A DNA stretch of 64,000 bases from Paenibacillus sp. IHBB 10380 (GTDB taxonomy: Bacteria; Bacillota; Bacilli; Paenibacillales; Paenibacillaceae): assembly GCF_000949425.1 (NCBI RefSeq), contig NZ_CP010976.1, positions 3,844,001 through 3,908,000 on the forward strand, written 5' to 3'. Under the pieces are notes generated by a model. That model was given only the letters and a program-made list of their open reading frames with translations. It ran no database searches and was not told the DNA's origin. Shown one piece after another: positions 62,964-64,000 of the stretch. Position 1 is the first letter of the stretch. Each line of letters opens with the position of its first letter. A program made the position numbers and the translations under genes.

Positions 62964-63328
62964 AACTATTCCATTGCCTTATTCATCTAAATGGTCAATT
63001 TCCGCGACGAGCGTTTGTTCTTTTATATTAGTCAAGAAATGATTCTCTTTTCAACAGTCCATTCATGTATTGAAGGATTATTCCCACAATGCTTCTGTAC
63101 CTCTTCAAAACAGACATACCTTATCATTATCACGAGAATGGGGCAGAATGAACATGCACTTCATACAAATTCAACAACATCAAGTGTGATGGGTGACAGA
63201 CACCAAAAATATGTCTGTCGCTCACACAATTGATTCTGTGCTTCAAACGAAAAAAAATGATACTATGTATGATGGGTAAAGGACTTTGCTACATATCGTT
63301 TTTATATGTTGCAACAGGAGGAGATAAT
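62964..63328. other. Intergenic region with imperfect inverted repeat
   Basis: No gene. At 63186-63227 there is an imperfect inverted repeat TGTGATGGGTGACAGACA / TGTCTGTCGCTCACA (9-nt loop), which looks like a mobile-element end or a hairpin. Confidence 0.4.
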
Positions 63329-64000
63329 ATGAGTAACGAACAAAATTTTTGGCTTGACTTACCAAAGCCGTTTTTTATATTAGCACCAATGGAAGATGTT
63401 ACAGATGTTGTATTTCGTCACGTCATTAGTGAAGCTGCAAAACCTGACGTGTTTTTCACGGAATTCACAAATACAGAAAGTTATTGTCACCCTTTAGGAA
63501 AAGACAGTGTACGTGGTCGATTAACGTTCACAGAAGATGAGCAACCGATTGTCGCTCATATTTGGGGCAATAAACCTGCATTTTTTGAACAGATGAGTAT
63601 TGATATGAAAAAACTTGGTTTTCGTGGTATCGATTTAAACATGGGATGCCCAGTACAAAACGTAGCATCCAATGGAAAAGGGGCTGGATTAATACATCAT
63701 CCTGAAGTTGCAGCAGAAATTATTCAAGCAGCAAAAGCAGGTGGATTGCCGGTTAGTGTTAAAACAAGATTGGGTTACTTTGATATTGACGAGTGGCGCG
63801 ATTGGTTAGGACATATATTGAAACAAGATATTGCGAATCTTTCCATTCACCTTCGTACAAAAAAAGAGATGAGTAAAGTAGATGCACACTGGGAACTAAT
63901 CCCTGAAATAAAAAAATTACGCGATGAAATTGCTCCAAATACGTTGATAACCATTAATGGAGATATTCCTGACCGCGCAACAGGATTAAAATTAGTAGAA
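63329..64000 (+). CDS. tRNA-dihydrouridine synthase, 5' part
   Basis: The first 224 codons; the gene runs off the window. AGGAGGAG is 7 nt upstream of the ATG. Flavin-binding start [16 protein letters not shown], then [18 protein letters not shown] with the catalytic Cys, and [11 protein letters not shown]: the Dus family order is kept. It reduces uridine to dihydrouridine in tRNA. Sequence is clearly AT-richer than most of the window, which may mean it was acquired. Confidence 0.9.
   Translation, partial: MSNEQNFWLDLPKPFFILAPMEDVTDVVFRHVISEAAKPDVFFTEFTNTESYCHPLGKDSVRGRLTFTEDEQPIVAHIWGNKPAFFEQMSIDMKKLGFRGIDLNMGCPVQNVASNGKGAGLIHHPEVAAEIIQAAKAGGLPVSVKTRLGYFDIDEWRDWLGHILKQDIANLSIHLRTKKEMSKVDAHWELIPEIKKLRDEIAPNTLITINGDIPDRATGLKLVE

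Overview
The window looks like a chromosomal segment of a spore-forming Gram-positive bacterium, most likely a Paenibacillus. Supporting this are a gene for a small acid-soluble spore protein H (SspH), a YjcZ-type small sporulation protein, a lysine (L-box) riboswitch, a CcpA-type cre site, AAGGAGG-type ribosome binding sites, frequent TTG/GTG starts, multi-domain secreted chitinases and mannanase, and a paeninodin-like phosphorylated lasso peptide system. No rRNA, tRNA or CRISPR array was seen.

Layout. 0-6.7 kb: a two-component system resembling B. subtilis YcbL/YcbM, a secreted GH26 mannanase, a protein of unknown function with a UbiA prenyltransferase, a PHP-domain hydrolase and a small GTG-start protein. 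6.7-9.3 kb: a MocR-type regulator divergent from an EamA/DMT exporter, with a 13-bp direct repeat between them. 9.4-14.1 kb: two tandem secreted GH18 chitinases with FnIII and CBM5/12 modules and a cre site. 14.4-21.7 kb: an orphan dTDP-rhamnose reductase, then an alpha-glucoside uptake operon (binding protein, two permeases, GH13 glucosidase) with a LacI regulator and four GTAAACGTTTAC-type operators. 22-24.4 kb: a gene-poor stretch with sspH, small membrane ORFs and transposase remnants.

24.4-45.4 kb is the most interesting part. A long leftward polysaccharide locus (Wzz-type modulator, BY-kinase, GalU, a GT2, a Wzy-type polymerase, an SGNH hydrolase, five GT4 glycosyltransferases and a Wzx-type flippase) ends with a nucleotidyltransferase and the lasso maturation and export genes (B1 recognition element, B2 protease, ABC exporter). 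The other half of the lasso pathway (cyclase, 41-aa precursor, HPr-kinase-like peptide kinase) lies about 14 kb away, on the opposite strand and beyond the start of the polysaccharide operon. The intervening control region carries repeated GATAC-N5-GTATC palindromes next to both the polysaccharide and the lasso transcription starts. This suggests one regulon for a capsule/EPS and a phosphorylated lasso peptide.

45.5-49 kb: a 979-aa phage tail-spike-like pectate-lyase-fold protein and small phage-like ORFs. 49-53 kb: a 2,3-butanediol dehydrogenase with a divergent LacI regulator, and a CynX-type MFS transporter with a truncated Lrp/AsnC gene. 53.4-59.3 kb: an integration hotspot marked by three copies of a short sequence that reads, on the minus strand, like the 3' end of groEL (Gly-Gly-Met-Met-stop). 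Between the copies lie a GntR/6-phospho-beta-glucosidase pair, a glyoxalase-fold fragment, a yjcZ gene, a frameshifted phage DNA methylase, a type I toxin-antitoxin module with a 31-aa holin-like toxin, and a decayed tyrosine integrase next to the last copy. 59.6-64 kb: a lysine-riboswitch-controlled lysine permease, a decayed rRNA uracil methyltransferase and the 5' part of a tRNA-dihydrouridine synthase that runs off the window.
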